64,000 bases of DNA from Cricetomys ansorgei (Eukaryota > Chordata > Mammalia > Rodentia > Nesomyidae), in contig JAMJFZ010001133.1 in assembly GCA_026225945.1 (NCBI GenBank), positions 19,037,001 through 19,101,000 on the forward strand, given 5' to 3'. Under the pieces are notes generated by a model. It saw nothing but the letters and a program-made list of their open reading frames with translations, searched no databases and was not told the DNA's origin. The position numbers and the translations under genes are program-made. This document shows, piece by piece, positions 35,141 through 47,522 of the stretch. Positions within the stretch are counted from its first letter, which is position 1; each line of letters opens with the position of its first letter.

Positions 35141-37000
35141 CACTGGTTAAATTCTAGTCTTTTAAAAATATCCCAGGGTCTCTTATATGGAGGAAGTGCT
35201 GAGCATGAAAGCACAGGAGCATATAGTGCTCTGCTGTGTTTCCTACTTAATTTTCACCGTCTCATTAAACCCACCTTGTCTCCAATTTAGGCAAAGGTTA
35301 TAGCTAAAGATGACATTTGTTGTGAGTGGTTCAAAAGATGGGAGTAGCTGTGCTTCCAGTTCTTGTTCGTGTCACCTTTGAGGCAAGTTATATAATACTT
35401 CTGTATCCTGGTTTTGCTCCCTAAAAGGTAGCAGCTGACGGCTCTGATTTTATAAGAGACCTACACATGGAAACCATATTCTTTTAACTAGAACAGCCTG
35501 TAATTAATAAAAGTCTGGCTTATTCATCTTTATGAAAGTTGCCCTTTCTTTGCTTAATCTTAAGATTTGTTTTGTTTTCATCAATTTTGTAATAAAACTG
35601 AATCCAAAAGAAAAAAAATTAACATTTTGATACCAAGAACTTCTTTAAAATTACAATTTAGTACATTTTATGATCTTATGTAGTTATGACAGATATTTTA
35701 TTGTGAGGTATTTATAATGGAAGGTCACATCCTCAAAAACGTAAATCACATCAGGATCAAATTCTGTATATAATGAAAATACAGTTGCAAAATGAAATAG
35801 TGACATCGAGTGGCTGACTTTCAGTCAGGATGTTAGCTATTAAAAAGTAACATCCAACTGGATATGTTGAAATGACTGACTTAAGAATACTAGTACATAA
35901 GTATACCAGAAATAACGTCCTTCAAACTCCCAAGTCTATGACATCAGATGTCATCTTACAGAGGTACTTGAATTTTCTAAACAAAAAATTTATGTGGAGG
36001 CACAGGAAAAACAAAATAAAAAAGCAGTGACTTGTTGTGTAAGCAATGGCCTTCAGAGTCATTTCCTCCTCGTGAAGGGAACGGGTAGAGCCGCAGCTCA
36101 TGTGAAGCTATACATCAACCCATTCTGCCCCTGCACACTCAATACCGAACATCTCTGCAGTTTGCCATTCTCTTTCCTTTCCTGTTCAAGTACTCTTCAG
36201 TTCTTTCCTAAAGGGAATGAAACACTTTAGGGAATAAAGAAGACACTGACCTTGCTGCTTTTCCCTCTCCACCAAGAGCAAACTCTTCTACCTTACAGAA
36301 TGAAAGGTGAAGGGAATCAGTAGGAATTACTGAGACACTAGAGTCAAGTGTCACTGGGAATGTTGTAGTTTGAAAAACGGCATACACAGGGTTCTATGTG
36401 CCTGCTTCTTAAACTGAAATCCACAGAAACACAAAGGGCCCATGATTGTATGGGGGGGAAAACTTATTTTATCTCTAAAATTGTTTCTTTTTAATTATGA
36501 ATATAGTCATCTAGACACTGTCGTTTTGTTACCAGTTGAAACCAATATGTGTAGTTTAGATATGTTCAAATGTCATTTACACTTCCTTCCCGATTTAGAA
36601 ATCACAGTAGTTTATTAGACTTGGCGCGGGATCCTGTTACTTAACGCAAAAAAAAAAAAGTATACACATAATTATTTACATATGTGAAGTTACTGCAGTA
36701 CAACAAAAGCTGGGTTTTCAGAACTGTATTTAAACAGTTTTACTTCCTGTAAAACCATATAGATTCCATTTTATGCATTTCAAGACACCTCCGTGCGAAG
36801 GAAGATCTCATCAAATTGTTAATGGGGCAATTAAGATGACCATGGGAGGTATAGGCACAGCCAGCTCATTTGGGGACCACAGGACATAGAAGCTGGTGGC
36901 TATGACATCCTAACGGGGGGAAAAAATGCAAGCTATAGCTCGATCACTGTGTTGAGCCTGAAGGAGCAAACCAGATCTTCGATGGAGGAAAGGCAGGTAT
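35141..37000. other. Intergenic, TPP2 5' flank
   Basis: AT-rich, no gene or clear repeat. G+C content rises sharply after about 37050 into the TPP2 CpG island. Confidence 0.5.
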
Positions 37001-37483
37001 TCTTCAGGAATCCCGGATGCCCGGATGCTAAGAGTAAGCCACGAAGTCAGGAGAGGTCCGTCTGGGCCCCGCGCTTTGTTTCAGGAACACTGGCGACAGA
37101 AGAGCTGACAACCCACTTCCTGTTGTCTGAACTGCTGCCTCTTCCCCCCGCCCCCATCCCTCCGCCTCACCCCGCAGAAAGCGGAGACCCCGAGCTTCCA
37201 CTGCTGCATCCGAAACCTCCGAGTCTCACACGCAGGGTCCGGGCCTGCTGCGACCGAAGCCGACACCCGCGGCGTCACCGGGGTCCCGCGCCTCGGGAGG
37301 GCGGCCTGTTCCCTCGCGGCTTCTCCCAGAGACTGACAGCCAAGCCGCGGTCTCCGCGGACCCCGCGCACAGACCCTTTCAGAGCCTCGCTCCAGCACGG
37401 GCCCCGGGCACCAGCGCAGATTCCACCCCTGCTCCGCAGCCCGAGCAACACGCCTGCCTAGCGCCCTGCAGCGGCGCCGGTCG

Positions 37484-37660
37484 CTGACGTCGCGCCGCGT
37501 GATTGGCTGAGAGTCTCTGGCCGCGTGTGATTGGGTCCTGGGAGCAAGGCCCCGCCCCTTCCCTTGCCTCGGGCCCGCGGCCGCCGGGTGTCCTCGCGCC
37601 GCTTGTCCGCGAGCAGCCTGGCCGTTTGCCTCTTCCTCGTCCGTCCTCCAGCCCGCGTCC
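37484..37660 (+). promoter_or_regulatory. TPP2: TPP2 core promoter and 5' leader
   Basis: TATA-less housekeeping-type promoter. Visible sites are a CRE-like TGACGTCG (37485-37492), two inverted CCAAT boxes (ATTGG at 37502-37506 and 37530-37534) and a GC box (gccccgcccc, 37549-37558). The start codon at 37661 follows a short GC-rich leader. The context is cgtccATGG, with G at +4 but no purine at -3. The exact transcription start cannot be read from sequence. Confidence 0.75.
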
Positions 37661-37825
37661 ATGGCCACCGCCGCGACCGAGGAGCCCTTCCCTTTCCACG
37701 GTCTTCTGCCGAAGAAAGAGACCGGGGCCGCCTCCTTCCTGTGCCGCTACCCGGAGTATGACGGGCGCGGGGTGCTCATCGCCGTCCTGGACACGGGCGT
37801 CGATCCCGGGGCCCCGGGCATGCAG
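37661..37825 (+). CDS. TPP2: TPP2 exon 1 (coding), residues 1-55
   Basis: Encodes [20 protein letters not shown] and onwards to ...GAPGMQ. It includes the catalytic aspartate in [10 protein letters not shown] (Asp44), the first member of the subtilisin triad. The ATG is chosen because it is the first in the frame in the 5' leader and because downstream triad numbering then matches the known enzyme exactly. Donor CAG|GTGAGG, phase 0. A read-through frame into intron 1 (to 38050) is not coding. Confidence 0.98.
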
Positions 37826-40800
37826 GTGAGGTGGCGCCGAGGGCCCGCGGCCAGGAGGGACCGGCCGGGTAGCTCCAGCGAGCGCCGGGCCCCGTTCCCG
37901 CCCCACACAGAAGCGACGCGTTCGGCGTGGCGGGTCGGGATCGGGGCCCGGGGCCCGGGGAAGCCCTGCTGGTCAGCCTGGCGTGCCAGGCCCCACACCT
38001 CCTCAGGGTCCGCGCCCGATTTTGCCGAGCGGGGATTTTACGGGTTTTAACCCCGGGAGCGCGGGGGCATTGGGGCGACAGCGACAGGGTAGCAAACCCC
38101 GACACAAGTTGTTAGTGATGCGGTTTAGAGGTTGGTTTTGGCAAGACCACCGAAGGCTGGGCTCCCAGAAGACAGCCCGGTCTGCTTCCGGAATGGTTTC
38201 TTCTGATACTTTTGTTTGTTCTATTTTTCGGTTATTTGTAGTGTATTTATTTAGGGTCCTTAAAACTCCCCTGGGTTAGTTTTTTTTACATGAGGCACCG
38301 GGCCTGACGAAAATATGCTCTTTATATGCTTCAAAATATAGGAGAGCATACTTTTACTAGTTTCCCAAAATGATGCAGAACTTAGAAATCTAAAGATTTA
38401 AAGGGCGGGGACCTTACTGAAAACTGATGTTAAGAGATATCTGAGTAAAAAGCATTCTGTGTTTTAAACTAAACTGGCCCTTTACTATAACCCACAAATT
38501 AACGCATTCTAACCACTGTAAAAGATCTTCCCTGACTAATCCTAGCGCTTATTGCCTCCTTACTGGTCCTGAATCTGCATAGCTGTCTTATCCCTGTTCT
38601 TCACAAAAGAGGGATCCTTAGTAATGCCTTTCCTCCTAGCCCTAGATTTTCTTCCCACCTTTATATTGTGTTGCCTGTTAATTGACATGAGTGGATAGGA
38701 AGGTAGTTGACACTAACGTCTGGAATTACTGCAAGGGGTAGCAAAGAAGCATGTGCAGCCACCACTCTGGGAGTCCTGCTTCCAAGTGTTTGTTAACTTC
38801 CCTCCTCTGGAGCACGCCTGGTGGTGGACCTACCTGGCGGACTTTGTTGAGGTGTTCACGTAAAGCGTTCCCTCGTGGCGATTACGGTTGCTGTTTTATG
38901 CATGGTGGGACACGGAGGTTTTATTACACAGTGGAAATGCTTCCCGTTACACTGCGGGGTGTGTTTACTTTTTGTGGGATGTGCGTGAGAACTGCTAAGT
39001 GGCTCCCTGGTTCTTTTGTTAAGAGGATCAGAAAATTTTGGAGCAGTGAAGTCCGAAGTAAACACTAAGTGTCTCATAGAAGGAGTTTATGCTGATGTTT
39101 GATATTCACATACAGCTTAAATATTCAATCAGTGAAGTATTGAAACCAAATGAAGCTATAATGTAATCTAACATTTATTCTCAGATTCTAAACGTGATCA
39201 GTTGTTTTTTTTAATTCAGCAAAGGGGCTTACACATGAGTGACTTGCAATGTTTTTCTTACCCGACGAATTTGTTTTGTAACTCTGTATGTACACTAGTA
39301 ATGTAAGAAAGCAAATAGAAATAAAAAGGAAAGAATAGAAGAGGAGGCTGACTTGGCTCTTTGGGAAGCTGAATGGGATCTGAGCAAAGGACTGGAGCAC
39401 ACATGAGAGCTTGGCAGACACACGCAGCAGTTGCCTCTCCCTTCCATAACTTCCTTAGGCCAAGTCCTTTTGGTCACAGCTTCGGGGCATATTCAAAGTA
39501 GAGGGCGGAGCCAGGTTTGATAGCACACGTCTGTATGCAGACAGCGTGAGGAGACTTGCACAACTGTGTGATTACACAAGTGACTAAACATTCCTTCAGC
39601 AAGCATTCAAGCACCTAGTAGGTGCCTACGACTCCATAAAATAATGAAGTCCTGCAAACTGTGACTGGTACAGAGATAAGAGAGGTGGATGACAAGGGGG
39701 ACTGACTGAGATCATGGATGGGTTTTGTGGGTAAGGTAAAACTTGGTCTAGGCCATTTAAAAGCAATTCTCCCTGCCACTATCTCACCATTATCCACACG
39801 GACTGCCCATCAAAAGCAAACCTTGTATCACATCTTTGTTCAAAACAAAGCCAGTTTGCCTTTGAAACTCGAAAACTTTGAATTCTACTATAAGCTCTGA
39901 AGTTCTGAATTCTATAATAAGCACCTAACCTTGAGTATAGCTCAGCACCTCCCTTCACTCTGTGCTTCTCTCGTGAACACTGGATTTCCATGTTTTCCAG
40001 GCACCCATATGTTGAGGTCCTTTTCTAATACATGCCTTTGCATGTGGCGTTTAACTTACCCAGTTTTCTGTAATCACTTCAACTCCTGCTTCATTCTTTT
40101 AATATATTGCTGATTTAATTCAGCCTTTTGCCAGATATCTAACTACTGTTAGGTCTGTGACTTCGGAGATGAATAAGGTCCAGTCAGTTCTGCTAACAAT
40201 GATTTTAGTTTTTCTCCTTTTTGTTCTCCTCTCAAGTTTTAAATACTCCAAATGGTACTTACATTTTTTCATTTTATTACTTCGACTTATATTTTTCCTG
40301 GTTAAAATTCTTGGAATGAATATATCAAATTTGTTGGGTATGAAGTCTGCTAATAATAATAACCATTTTTTGTTGGAAAAGGCATGTATGTGTATAATAA
40401 GGGAATATAATTTCTTGGAGAAATTTAGTGTGATGTAAAAGGACACAAGTAACTCCACAATAGTTTATTTTAAATACACTAATTTACTAAAATATTAATA
40501 AGAAATAAAATATTATGTAATTGTTATATATTGTTAACTGTCTTTTAATTGGGTTTAGTTTCTGCAGGCTGAGCTGTGTGTCATGGTGTTTCAAAGCTAC
40601 TTTCTTAAGTTCATACTGTCTGGGATTGTTATCTCTACTCATCTGTTATCTTAACTGATAGTTGATAGTGAACTTTTTTAAAAGTAAAGAATCCTTGTAA
40701 ATTGATCATGCTCTTGAAATAAAAGATACTAAGTAGCAATCACATGTGAAATCCCTTTCTTAAATGAACATTTTCAACATCGCCCTCGAAATTTCAAGTG

Positions 40801-42560
40801 ACTGCTATACTCACACTTTTGTTTGTTTAGTGAGCATTTGATGATTTGCAAGTTTATCCCCTCCTGTTCTGGTCCTCTCTACAGTATAATGCATGGCCTC
40901 TCCTCATACCAGTACCTGCTCCATAATAGGTACAGTGGAGAAATAGTAACTTGGAAATATTTCCCAGTCTCTTCCTCAGGAATAGGGCTTATTACTGTAG
41001 CTTTCTCCGTGATTCCATTTCCAGGCTTCCCAGACCTCACCCATGCACTTCTCCATCCTCAAAAATGAACAGCATACTTAACAGAGTTTCCCTGTTATCC
41101 CAAAGCTCTACTGCAAAATTCTCTTATGGTTTTGGCTTTCCATTTTTTTTTTTACTAGCCCTAAATTTTGTTGTCTCTTTGAAAACTCTCCAATAGAATG
41201 GACAAGAGCATTTGTATTTTATGTTTCTCTCTCTCTCCCTGAGAGAGAGAGTATGTATATCCAGTGCATTTGCAGAGAGAGAATTAAGTAAAACGTAGGG
41301 AAATAATACGTGATAAGTAAACCACTATCGGTTTGGCTCTTTCCTCTTTTTTTCCTTTGCTCACATCTGATAATAAGGATTTATTTTACTAGTTTGGTAT
41401 GATTTTGATAGTGACTTTTTAAAAAATGAGCCTTCTGATTGTCAGCATTCTTACTTCTAGTATAAATATCTAAGAAAACTAAAGAATTGCTGTTCATTTA
41501 AAACAAAAACAACAACAAACAATAACAGCAAAGCCCATGTGAACTTGACAGGCTTTCTGGAGCATCACCCCATCATGCTCTCAGTTGTTCAAGGCAGCAT
41601 GACTAAAGTTCCATGTGAGATCCACCAGTTGTACCTAATCTTAGCCCTCTCAAGAAAAAATTGTGCCTTGTTTCCTCTAAGAGTTGCTACTTCCTTGAGT
41701 GTATGTTAAATACAAAGCTTTGCATGTATCGAAGAGGAAATACTTTGTTGGGAAGAAGATTCATGGTGGTCAAAAGGTTCCATAGTAATGGCCATTAATC
41801 CTGGCTTAAAGATATATGAGTTTTCCAGGTGGAAGAAAAGTCTGAAAGCTTTGTGCTTGTTACATTCTTGGCATTTGGTATTTTCTTCTTTCTCTTTTTT
41901 TCAGACTTTGTGTTTCCATGCCTGATTCCTGCTGGTGTGTGTTTGTGTATATATGTGTATACATGTGTGTATACGCAGATAAATATAATTTTAACTAGTG
42001 CATATATTTATTGTATAAAATGATGGGCTTCCTTATGACATTTTTATACATGTGTGCCCCAAAAGACAATAAGTAATAAGTGGGGAAATGAACTAGACAC
42101 CTCTCAAAAGAAATAGAACAGGGCTTGTGAGGTGGCTCAGTGGGTAAAGGTGCCACCAATATTGACAACCTGAGTTGGCGTCATGACCCACATGATGGAG
42201 AGAACCAGCTAACTCCTTCAGGTTGTCATCTGACTTCCATGCACACTCTGTGGCATGTGTGTACTCACACATACACCCACATATACAAAAAATAAACGAA
42301 ATGTAATTTTAAATTTATTGTACAATAAATACATGAAAAATTCAACATCCTTAGATCAGGACAACACAACTCAAGCTGTATTGAGATTTCAGCTTAACCA
42401 ACTTGGAGTGAATTTTAATTTGTTAGACTTGTCTTAATTCAGTTATACTTTTGATATAAATGAAAATTTTCATCGGTGATTTTATATATATATGCACACA
42501 TGGTTTTACATTACTTCAAAGACAAAAACTAACTCACATTTTATTTGCCTCAATTTTTAG
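37826..42560 (+). other. TPP2: TPP2 intron 1
   Basis: About 4.7 kb. The first 280 bp belong to the CpG island and the rest is AT-rich. A short perfect-looking hairpin (ctctctctccctgagagaga) lies near 41229-41248. One sense B2/B3 SINE sits near the 3' end. No cryptic exon is supported. Confidence 0.85.
42118..42300 (+). repeat. B2/B3-type SINE
   Basis: cttgtgaggtggctcagtgg head, ggagagaaccagctaactcc body, CA-rich 3' end with acaaaaaataaacg. In TPP2 intron 1. Confidence 0.75.
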
Positions 42561-42689
42561 GTTACAACTGATGGAAAACCAAAAATCATTGATATCATCG
42601 ATACAACAGGAAGTGGTGACGTGAATACAGCCACAGAGGTAGAACCCAAAGATGGTGAAATTGTTGGTCTTTCTGGAAGAGTGCTTAAG
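42561..42689 (+). CDS. TPP2: TPP2 exon 2, residues 56-98
   Basis: Encodes [20 protein letters not shown] and continues to ...GLSGRVLK, the first part of the long Asp-His insert characteristic of TPP2. Acceptor tttttag|GTT. Donor AAG|GTTGGA, which is unusual at +3. 129 nt, phase 0 at both ends. Confidence 0.97.
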
Positions 42690-43046
42690 GTTGGAGCATT
42701 TCTTTTCTAATTGAATTGGGTTTTTTTAGTTTTTTGTTTGTTTTGTTTTACTTTGTTTTTTTCTTTTTTCTGTAATGTTGCCTCAAAACATGTTTTTTAC
42801 TTAAATTGGCAGTAGTGTAGTATTTACCTATTACTGGCAAAGTGAATTATCCCCAAACCTCTTGGTTTAAAATATGGAGAAATGTCCATTGCTGTGTTCC
42901 AAGAACGTCGGTGTGATGTTGGTGGATGCGTATAGTGGTGAATTTCTCATGAAGTTGTAAATTGTTGGTTTCATTTAAAGGCTGAGCTGTGGTGCATTGG
43001 GAAGGTGGCTGTTTCTATGGACAACATTCAGGTTTTTGTTGTTTTG

Positions 43047-43165
43047 TTCTTTTTGAGACAGGGTCTATGTAGTCCTCTATGTAGGCTGGCCTCAGACTCA
43101 GAGATTTGCCTGCTTTTGCCTCCCAAGTGCTATAATTAAAGGCTGCACTACTGTGCTTGTTTCTT
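43047..43165 (-). repeat. B1 SINE, antisense
   Basis: ttctttttgagacagggtct, gtaggctggcctcagactca, cctcccaagtgctataatta. Intron 2. Confidence 0.85.
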
Positions 43166-44639
43166 TGCCACAGTAGTCCTCTCCACAGAGCTGTTTTGTA
43201 ATGTATCATGGCAGCTATCTTCTCTCAGGGCACGAGATCTAAGACAGAGTAGCCAAGGTGAAAAGTCATGGTCTTTTCATAACATGAGCTACAAGTGACA
43301 GTCCATCTCTCATTGTATTCCGTGTATTGGCAGGCAGTCAGTAGGTCAGACACATTGAAGAACTTCTCATAATAGCATGAATACTATAAGGTGTGGACCA
43401 CGAGGGCTACCTTAGAAGTTACTTGTTCAGTAAAGTACTTACAGTTGGTGTTATTGACCTCAATTGTGGGCAAATGGTTTGAGCATTTGACTTTTGAATA
43501 GAAAAACAGAAAGCAACCACCTATATACTTTGCCTTCATCCTTTTCTCAGTGAACATGACCATGAAGAACTATTTGGCCCCAATACTTACCAACTTGAAA
43601 TGACGGCTTTTGTTGTATTTTGTACTTGGTGTGGTATGGTAGGGCACGGGTGAGCCAAGCATGAGATAATAACTGTAAAACAAACAGAGCTATTCGTGAG
43701 TTACCAATCAATGCATTTAGAGGATGGCAAAAAAAAAAAATTGAATGATTTTTTATTTTTAAAACAAGCAGACTTAGTTTGAAGTGCATTAATTTACTCT
43801 AGGACAGATCGCATTTTTAGTGGGCCTTGCATATTTAGACCTACATAATTATTCTTCGTTGCTTATTTGTAGATAGCTCTAATAACCTAAGCTTTAACTG
43901 AGCCATATAAACTGTTGTCACTCGTGCTCAAAGGTTGAAATTATGTGTACAATATCAATCCTTGCTAAATAAAACAATTAAGACTGACAGTTTTCCCGTT
44001 GACTCACATGCAGGCTGCTGTCCAGTCTGTCTCGTTGCTTCATTTACTATTTGCATTCTCCAGGGAGTTGACTTCTGGACTTTCTTCCTAATCCACATAT
44101 GTGAAGCTGCTAATTGGTTAAGTTTGAGTAGCTTGCAGAATGGGATGGCAGAAAACTGATTGCTCTTCATATAGACTTTGTGCCAACCTTTCCTATTTCC
44201 GTCCATGCATACAGTGTACTTATACGGGTATTCAGATGGTTTTCAGTAGTTAGGAAGGAATAATTATTAGTCGCTGGTATCATGGCTAGTTGGATCACCT
44301 TAGCTCTTTAGGACACTGTTTTCTGAAAGGAGCACAGTAAGTTTCTTTGACATAACCATGTGTTACAGTGAAATAAATATTCGTCTCCATTTTTCCTTCT
44401 TCCAAATAGCCCATAAGCAGCCAATAGAACCTCATTATGGTTTAAGGCCAGATACAAGGTAATATTTTGAACACTTTGGTATCTGTTGTCTAGAGATGAT
44501 AATACTCTGTACGATCTTTACTCCTTTCTTCCAGATTAGAACCTATTTCAACTTTAGAGATAATCATTTCTTTGTTTTGTAGTTTTATCATCTTTGTCAA
44601 GATAAATAAAATATATTATTTAACTTTTCAACTTCTTCT

Positions 44640-44945
44640 GAATGCCCTTATTTCTATATCAGTTCTTTATTCTGTTGTTGATTTTTGCAAGATTTGGGAT
44701 TCTTAAGACTGGCCTTTATTGTTGCTAAATGTAACAATAATGTGATCAGTTTCACTGCTGAATAGTATGCCATGGTTTCTATACAGCACATTCTGTCTGT
44801 TCTGTTGTGTTAAATTGCTTCTTCCAGTTTGGGCCTATAAACTACCAGTTCTTTAGAAAGCCTGTGCATGTATGCAGATGTCTCTAGGATGTCTCCCAGA
44901 AGTAGAATTGCTGAGTCATGGAGATACAGCTTTACTAGGTCATGT
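44640..44945 (-). mobile_element. Old mammalian L1 ORF2 fragment, antisense
   Basis: tgctgaatagtatgccatgg and tcccagaagtagaattgctg are typical antisense ORF2 phrases of old L1s. Strongly diverged. Intron 2. Confidence 0.5.
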
Positions 44946-44965
44946 ACAATAGCATTATCTTTTAG

Positions 44966-45045
44966 CTGAGGCTGGCCTTGACCTCTCCTGATTTTCTTGT
45001 CTCTACCACCCACGTGCTGGGATTACAGGTGTGTGCCTGGCCGGC
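44966..45045 (-). repeat. B1 fragment, antisense
   Basis: gaggctggccttgacctctc and cgtgctgggattacaggtgt. Intron 2. Confidence 0.65.
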
Positions 45046-45594
45046 TGTTAACTTCTAATACTTGGTATTTTCAGATCTTTTAAAAAATGTTTTAAATAGT
45101 ATGAGAATCTCAATGTAAACATTGTAAGTTTAATTTGGATTTGTATAATGAGATTAGTCATTTTTTCCACAGATTTAGGCTTTCGTATTTCCTCTTATGA
45201 AGTACTATTAAAATTTATATACTTTTTTCTTTTGCTTTGTTTTGTTAACACTACTAAGCTGTCCATTCTTTTCTTACTGGTGTAGAGGGTTCTTTTATAT
45301 ATCCATTTTCTGTTTTATACTTGAAATTTTCGATTTCTACATAACATCAATTTATATATATACACACATACTTACTGAATGAAAACTCTTAAAATTAGTT
45401 AAATTCCTGACTGTGATTTTTCTTATTTGTTCTAGAGAATTTGACTGGAATTGATTGTTATACTTAATTTGAAGTAGGAGTCCTATTTTTCTCATAAGAA
45501 AACCCAATGTGCCAACATCACACATTAACATTTTATTAGCTCTCCAGTAATTCTCATGGCTTTTCTTTTTCAACTTTGCGACCTCCAGACTGTG

Positions 45595-45790
45595 TTAGCG
45601 TTCAGGTAGACATGTCCAACCTGAGGCACACAGGTGACATTTGGACTAAGAGCTATTGGTGTGGCCCAACAAAAAGTCACACTTATTTAAGAAGTGCGGG
45701 CGATGAGAGATTTGAGGTTCTGGGTTGTGAACTTTGTATATGACAACATTGTGTTACTAGTGTCAAAAGGTTGGGCACATGTATAAGTCT
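45595..45790. mobile_element. Possible hAT-type DNA transposon remnant
   Basis: Phrases tgtccaacctgaggcacaca and ggtgtggcccaacaaaaagt resemble internal text of old mammalian non-autonomous hAT repeats. Terminal repeats are not identified. Confidence 0.25.
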
Positions 45791-46231
45791 TACTTATTAG
45801 TTCTCTTTGCCTGTGGTTTTTCAGTAGTTCCTCTACTTGATTCTAATTTTAGTAGCATTTTAGAAGCACCATGCTGTTTCACTTTACCATATTTAAGTTA
45901 AACATTTTTTAAAATGATCTATGTTTAGTTTCAAGTATTGAAAAGTCTTTTAAAAAGCTAATACAGACATACAGAATAGTGTGACTAGATGTAGTACAGC
46001 CAGAACAAACTGTATGTGAGATTATACAGGCATGTGCTTTGAAGCTGGTGAGACTGAAAAAACTCATGGTGACTCTTGGTTCATTAAGATAAATGTCCCA
46101 TTTGTTAAAGTTTCAGAAATGAACTGTAATTCATAATTAAAGAGATGATTTTGAGTTCCAGGCTATGTGGATTTACTTACATACGTAACAATATTTTATC
46201 TTAAAAAAAGAGGCAGAGATAAGCACCATAA

Positions 46232-46545
46232 GGACCTGGGGACATAGCTCAGTAGATAAAGTATCTGCCAGTGCTCATTAAGACCTCAGTTCAGATCCCC
46301 AGCACAGGTGTAAAATCAAGGCGTGATAGCAAAGCCTCTAACTTCAGCACTGGAAGGTGAAATCAGTAGGACTCTTTGAGCTGAGTGGCCAGCATTCTTA
46401 GCCAAATCAGTTAGCTTCAGTTTGGTGAGAGATCTAGAACAGTAGAGGAATTCTATATCAACCTTTGTCCTCCATATGCTGCATATGTACAACATGTGCA
46501 TATTCCCACACAGACATACATCACACACAAAGAAAATCATTGTAA
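46232..46545 (+). repeat. B4 (RSINE1-like) SINE
   Basis: tRNA/ID-like left part (ctggggacatagctcagtag, cagatccccagcacaggtgt) joined to a degraded B1-like right part and a CA-rich end. Intron 2. Confidence 0.75.
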
Positions 46546-47377
46546 TTACTATTTGAGGCTTGAACTGTTTTAAAGGTTTCTTCTTAAAATGGTGAAAATG
46601 TAAAGTTTTGCCTTCTTAAAGATAACACATATAACTTCAAAATGTAAACTATTCATATATATAAAATGGCATTGCATAATTACCTAATCTAGACCTTAGG
46701 CTAATTTTAGATAGCATGACTTTGAGTCTCTGAGTTTTTTTGGGCATGATTTGTATAACTAGTCTACCTTTAAGGAAAATATATAATCATAATTTTTGAG
46801 ATGTATGTGATTCCATGGGTCCTGCAGATATTTTGTTTTATTTGTAGTTAAATATAAATTAACAACTGGATTATTTTCATTGTGTTCTATGTATATGCTA
46901 ACTAGTGTGAATAAATATGTCTAATGGCTTTTGAGATTTGCTTTTCTTTATTAGTTGGCATTTCAGGGCCTTTCGAACATTTTTGAAGTTGTCACTAGGC
47001 AACGTTTACAAAGGTCCACGCACAAAGGTATTAGTATTGCCTGAAAATGGCATTTTGTTGCAACACTGTCATTGTTTTTTGACAAGGGCATTACAAGAAT
47101 ATCAAGAACATGTTTTCTAAAGAAGACAAATAAGGTTTTTACAAAGTGCCAGTTTATATGGTGTCAACAAATTTGAAATTCTGCTTCGTTCATATAACCA
47201 GTTGACTTAAAAATTCTTAGTTAAACATGGGCCTTGAATAATATTTTCGTATATCTACTAATTGTATGAAATTTTCACCCAAAAGTTTTCTTTTCGGGGA
47301 AATAATTGCTATGGAACATGAGCATTGGGGAAAGATACTGTACAGGTGAGATAAGTGAGGATTCCTTGTTTTCTGTT

Positions 47378-47522
47378 TGTTTTGGTTTTCTGAGGCAGGG
47401 CCTCTGTCTGTGTAGCCCTGATTGTCCTGGAACTCACTATGTAGATCAGACTCAAACTCAACAGAGATCCCTCTGCCTCTGCCTCTGAGTGCTGGGATTA
47501 AAGGCTTGAGCCAGCCAGGTGT
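47378..47522 (-). repeat. B1 SINE, antisense
   Basis: tctgaggcagggcctctgtc, attgtcctggaactcactat, gtgctgggattaaaggcttg. Intron 2. Confidence 0.9.

Larger units (their letters stand above)
37140..38110. promoter_or_regulatory. TPP2: TPP2 CpG island
   Basis: Dense CpG block spanning the proximal promoter, exon 1 and the first part of intron 1. Long open frames on both strands here (for example 37081-37668 - and 36949-37461 +) are typical by-products of high G+C and few stops, not genes. Confidence 0.9.

Noticed and set aside
37081..38105. Long open frames on both strands through the TPP2 CpG island (up to 195 residues)
   Set aside because: High-G+C DNA has few stops; the frames overlap each other on both strands, are Arg/Pro/Gly-rich and have no family resemblance. 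Only exon 1 is supported.
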